Assembly: GCF_000238255.3 (NCBI RefSeq)
Contig: NZ_CP011040.1
Location: forward strand, 372,001-436,000
Direction: 5' to 3'
Length of the DNA: 64,000 bases
Origin: Pseudoalteromonas spongiae UST010723-006
GTDB taxonomy: Bacteria > Pseudomonadota > Gammaproteobacteria > Enterobacterales > Alteromonadaceae
In this document: positions 62,238 to 64,000 of the stretch, piece by piece
How the letters are laid out: the number at the start of each line of letters is the position of its first letter
How positions within the stretch are numbered: position 1 is the stretch's first letter
Notes under the pieces: model-generated
Seen by the model: only the letters and a program-made list of their open reading frames with translations
Told to the model about the DNA's origin: nothing
Databases searched by the model: none
Position numbers and translations under genes: made by a program

Positions 62238-62720
62238 TTATTGCTTGTAAAACGTCACATTCACTTCAATACCGTTACCTATTTGCTGAACTGTAAAGGT
62301 TTGTTCGCCAGCTTGAGAGATATTGGCGGTATTGCCGTCGCCTTGTTGCAGTATGTGTGCTTGGTTGTTATTTCCTTGTTGTAACAGGTTTACAACGTTA
62401 TTTGCGCCATACTGAAACAACGCAGCTTCGTTGTTAGTACCGTATTGGGTAACATGCGCTTGATTGGACGTTTCGTTTATTTGATTAACTGTTGCTTTGT
62501 TTAAAATCCCGTACTGAGTGATAACCACTTGATGCTGTTGCGCACCTACTCGGTATTGCAGGGAAGTATTTAGACTGAGAGAAAGAGGAGATTCTTGTAG
62601 GTCCTTCGCTAATGCTAAGTGAGAATTACTAAGCGCCGCTAAGTAAAATACAGAGGTGCGCAAAATCGTACCTAACGATTTGCATATACCAGATTGAGTT
62701 TTACAGAGTTTTGCTTTCAT
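62238..62720 (-). CDS. csgB: CsgB-type curlin nucleator
   Basis: 160 aa from the ATG at 62720. Unusually long signal region (about 40 residues, ending LALA-K). The mature part has five curlin-type units with QYGILNKA, QYGTNNEA, QYGANNVV, QQGNNNQA, QQGDGNTA and ends with the irregular FTVQQIGNGIEVNVTFYK, as in CsgB nucleators. First gene of csgBAEFG, 18 bases before csgA. Likely starts fibre growth at the cell surface together with CsgF. Confidence 0.85.
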   Translation of the reverse strand: MKAKLCKTQSGICKSLGTILRTSVFYLAALSNSHLALAKDLQESPLSLSLNTSLQYRVGAQQHQVVITQYGILNKATVNQINETSNQAHVTQYGTNNEAALFQYGANNVVNLLQQGNNNQAHILQQGDGNTANISQAGEQTFTVQQIGNGIEVNVTFYKQ

Positions 62721-63116
62721 CACAGAATTTTAGAGTAAGAACACGACAGCGATTAAATTACTATTTTTACGAAAGCGAGCGCTATCAGCCAAATTTGTGC
62801 TTCTTGAATTTCAGCTAATAAACAATAGCTTATGTTGTTTTTTACGGTGGCGTTAAATATTTGTGAAAGGCCAGCTACCAAAAAAGTGCTAGTCATAAAA
62901 CAGTCATATTTAATTGAACAAAAACACCCAAATGAAATTAATTCCAATAAAAATCAGCTGGTTAAAGGTTTTGTTGATTTTTATTTATATTAACGCTTGC
63001 GCCTTTGTTGGGAACTGTGTTTGATAAAAAGGTTGCTTAAAAATTTAGATTGAAGAGTTGTTGAGATAGGTGCTCGATTGTCGAGCGTACATTTTATAAA
63101 AAATGGAATTTCAATA
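62721..63116. other. divergent promoter region of the curli operon and a second S8 protease
   Basis: 396 bases. It must hold the csgB promoter on the minus strand and the protease promoter on the plus strand. No gene that I would accept is present. CsgD is expected to act here, but I can assign no site from the sequence alone. Confidence 0.45.
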
Positions 63117-64000
63117 ATGAAAGCGAAACTTTCTGCAATTTCACTTGCTTTGCTTCCTTTGGTGGCAAGCGCATCAGCAACAGCGACACCAGCGGTTAAA
63201 AGCGCTGACGGTTACAAAAATAACTCAGTTATTGTTGTGTACAAACAACATGCTCGCGCAGCAGATAAAGCAGCTGCACGTAAGCTTGTAGCTGCGACTA
63301 TTTCAGATGCAAACCTTGATGAAATAGATGATCGTTATAACCACATTCTTAAAGGTCGTATGGCGCAATACACGTTGAATGATAACGATGTAAAAGGCGC
63401 AATATCAAAACTGCAAAATCACCCAGCAGTAGAATATGTAGAGCCTGATCATATTGTGTCGATTAATGCACAACCTGATGATCCACAGTTCAGTGATTTA
63501 TGGGGCCTTCACAACACAGGTCAAACCGGTGGCACAAATGATGCCGATATTGATGCGCCAGAGGCTTGGGATATCTCAACCGGTAGTCGCGACGTTGTCG
63601 TGGGCATTATCGATACGGGTGTTGACCATACACACGAAGACATTCAAGCCAATGCGTGGGTTAACCCAAATGAAATCGCAGGCGATGGCATCGATAACGA
63701 TGGCAATGGCTACATTGACGATATTCACGGTATAAATGCAATTACCGATGTGGGCGACCCAATGGATGACCAAGGTCACGGTACCCACGTTGCGGGCACA
63801 ATTGGTGCAACGGGTAACAATAGCCAAGGTGTAGTGGGTGTTAACCACTCTGTATCTATGGTTGGTTGTAAGTTCTTATCAGCACAAGGCACGGGTTCAA
63901 CTTCAGATGCAATTAAATGTATCAACTACATGGTTGGCTTAAAAAATGCTGGTGTCGATATCAAGGTACTAAACAACAGCTGGGGTGGCGGTGGCTTTAG
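63117..64000 (+). CDS. secreted S8 serine protease (3' truncated by window)
   Basis: 294 codons visible from the ATG at 63117, open to the window end. Signal peptide ending near ASA-S (about 20), an I9-like propeptide (about 35-117), then the S8 domain with Asp166 (IIDTGVDH) and His221 (GHGTHVAG); the Ser would lie beyond the window. A calcium-binding loop DGIDNDGNGYIDD is at 190-202, typical of larger bacterial S8 enzymes. Different type from the 618-residue protease at 10375. Divergent from the curli operon. Confidence 0.93.
   Translation, partial: MKAKLSAISLALLPLVASASATATPAVKSADGYKNNSVIVVYKQHARAADKAAARKLVAATISDANLDEIDDRYNHILKGRMAQYTLNDNDVKGAISKLQNHPAVEYVEPDHIVSINAQPDDPQFSDLWGLHNTGQTGGTNDADIDAPEAWDISTGSRDVVVGIIDTGVDHTHEDIQANAWVNPNEIAGDGIDNDGNGYIDDIHGINAITDVGDPMDDQGHGTHVAGTIGATGNNSQGVVGVNHSVSMVGCKFLSAQGTGSTSDAIKCINYMVGLKNAGVDIKVLNNSWGGGGF

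Noticed and set aside
62753-62947. A 64-codon minus-strand frame in the csgB upstream region
   Set aside because: Unusual composition with several Cys, no ribosome site and lies in a promoter region; judged chance.

Overview
The window is a piece of a gammaproteobacterial chromosome, most likely of the Alteromonadales (Pseudoalteromonas-like). The basis is the mix of genes: a RimJ, an AstB, a type II NADH dehydrogenase, DUF2999 and DUF2799 proteins, several methyl-accepting chemotaxis proteins, secreted S8 proteases with PPC domains, a TonB receptor and a curli locus. Base composition is moderately AT-rich throughout and is visibly more AT-rich in the first 2.2 kb. Genes lie on both strands in short operons, and many are followed by clear Rho-independent terminators. 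I see no tRNA, rRNA, CRISPR array or insertion sequence.

Layout. 1-2287: the end of an unrecognised two-gene unit and a 500-base AT-rich gap with inverted repeats, possibly the edge of an acquired segment. 2288-4836: a GNAT/C39-peptidase fusion paired with an RLAN-type ATP-grasp ligase. 5161-9553: a membrane AraC regulator, a DUF6326 protein and a TonB-dependent receptor. 10375-15904: a secreted S8 protease, small membrane and binding proteins, and a metallo-hydrolase lipoprotein divergent from its probable TetR regulator. 16070-18358: an M20 dipeptidase and a lipoate-ligase-like protein. 18510-21659: a cobalamin riboswitch and three overlapping genes (membrane protein, cobyrinate a,c-diamide synthase, BtuF-like protein without a signal peptide). 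21772-30976: AstB, phosphoenolpyruvate carboxylase, LysR, RimJ, a PEBP-like protein and an MFS exporter. 31446-38422: a sulfatase, an S1 protease pair, a diguanylate cyclase, a frame-broken small gene and small membrane or lipoproteins. 38697-48163: NADH dehydrogenase, small secreted proteins, a split Aer-like pair, YjdM, an octaheme cytochrome with TPRs, and a GcvA-like LysR. 48304-56588: small genes, a 36-residue Cys-rich peptide, an unusual endonuclease III, a dCache chemoreceptor and a TPR-PAS histidine kinase. 56986-62720: the curli locus. 63117-64000: the start of a second S8 protease.

The curli locus is the most interesting part. csgB, csgA, csgE, csgF and csgG form one minus-strand operon, with csgD nearby on the plus strand. 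CsgG carries an extra coiled coil and an OmpA-type peptidoglycan-binding domain at its C-terminus. CsgA is about three times the usual length and acidic. A GC-rich hairpin sits between csgA and csgE where a ribosome binding site would be expected. A secreted HExxH protein lies between csgD and the operon.

Other points for a second look are the Cys-rich peptide at 50478, the endonuclease III with non-canonical cluster spacing, the B12 salvage operon with its signal-less BtuF-like protein, and the GNAT-C39/RLAN ligase pair. All family assignments come from reading motifs in the translations; no database search was run.
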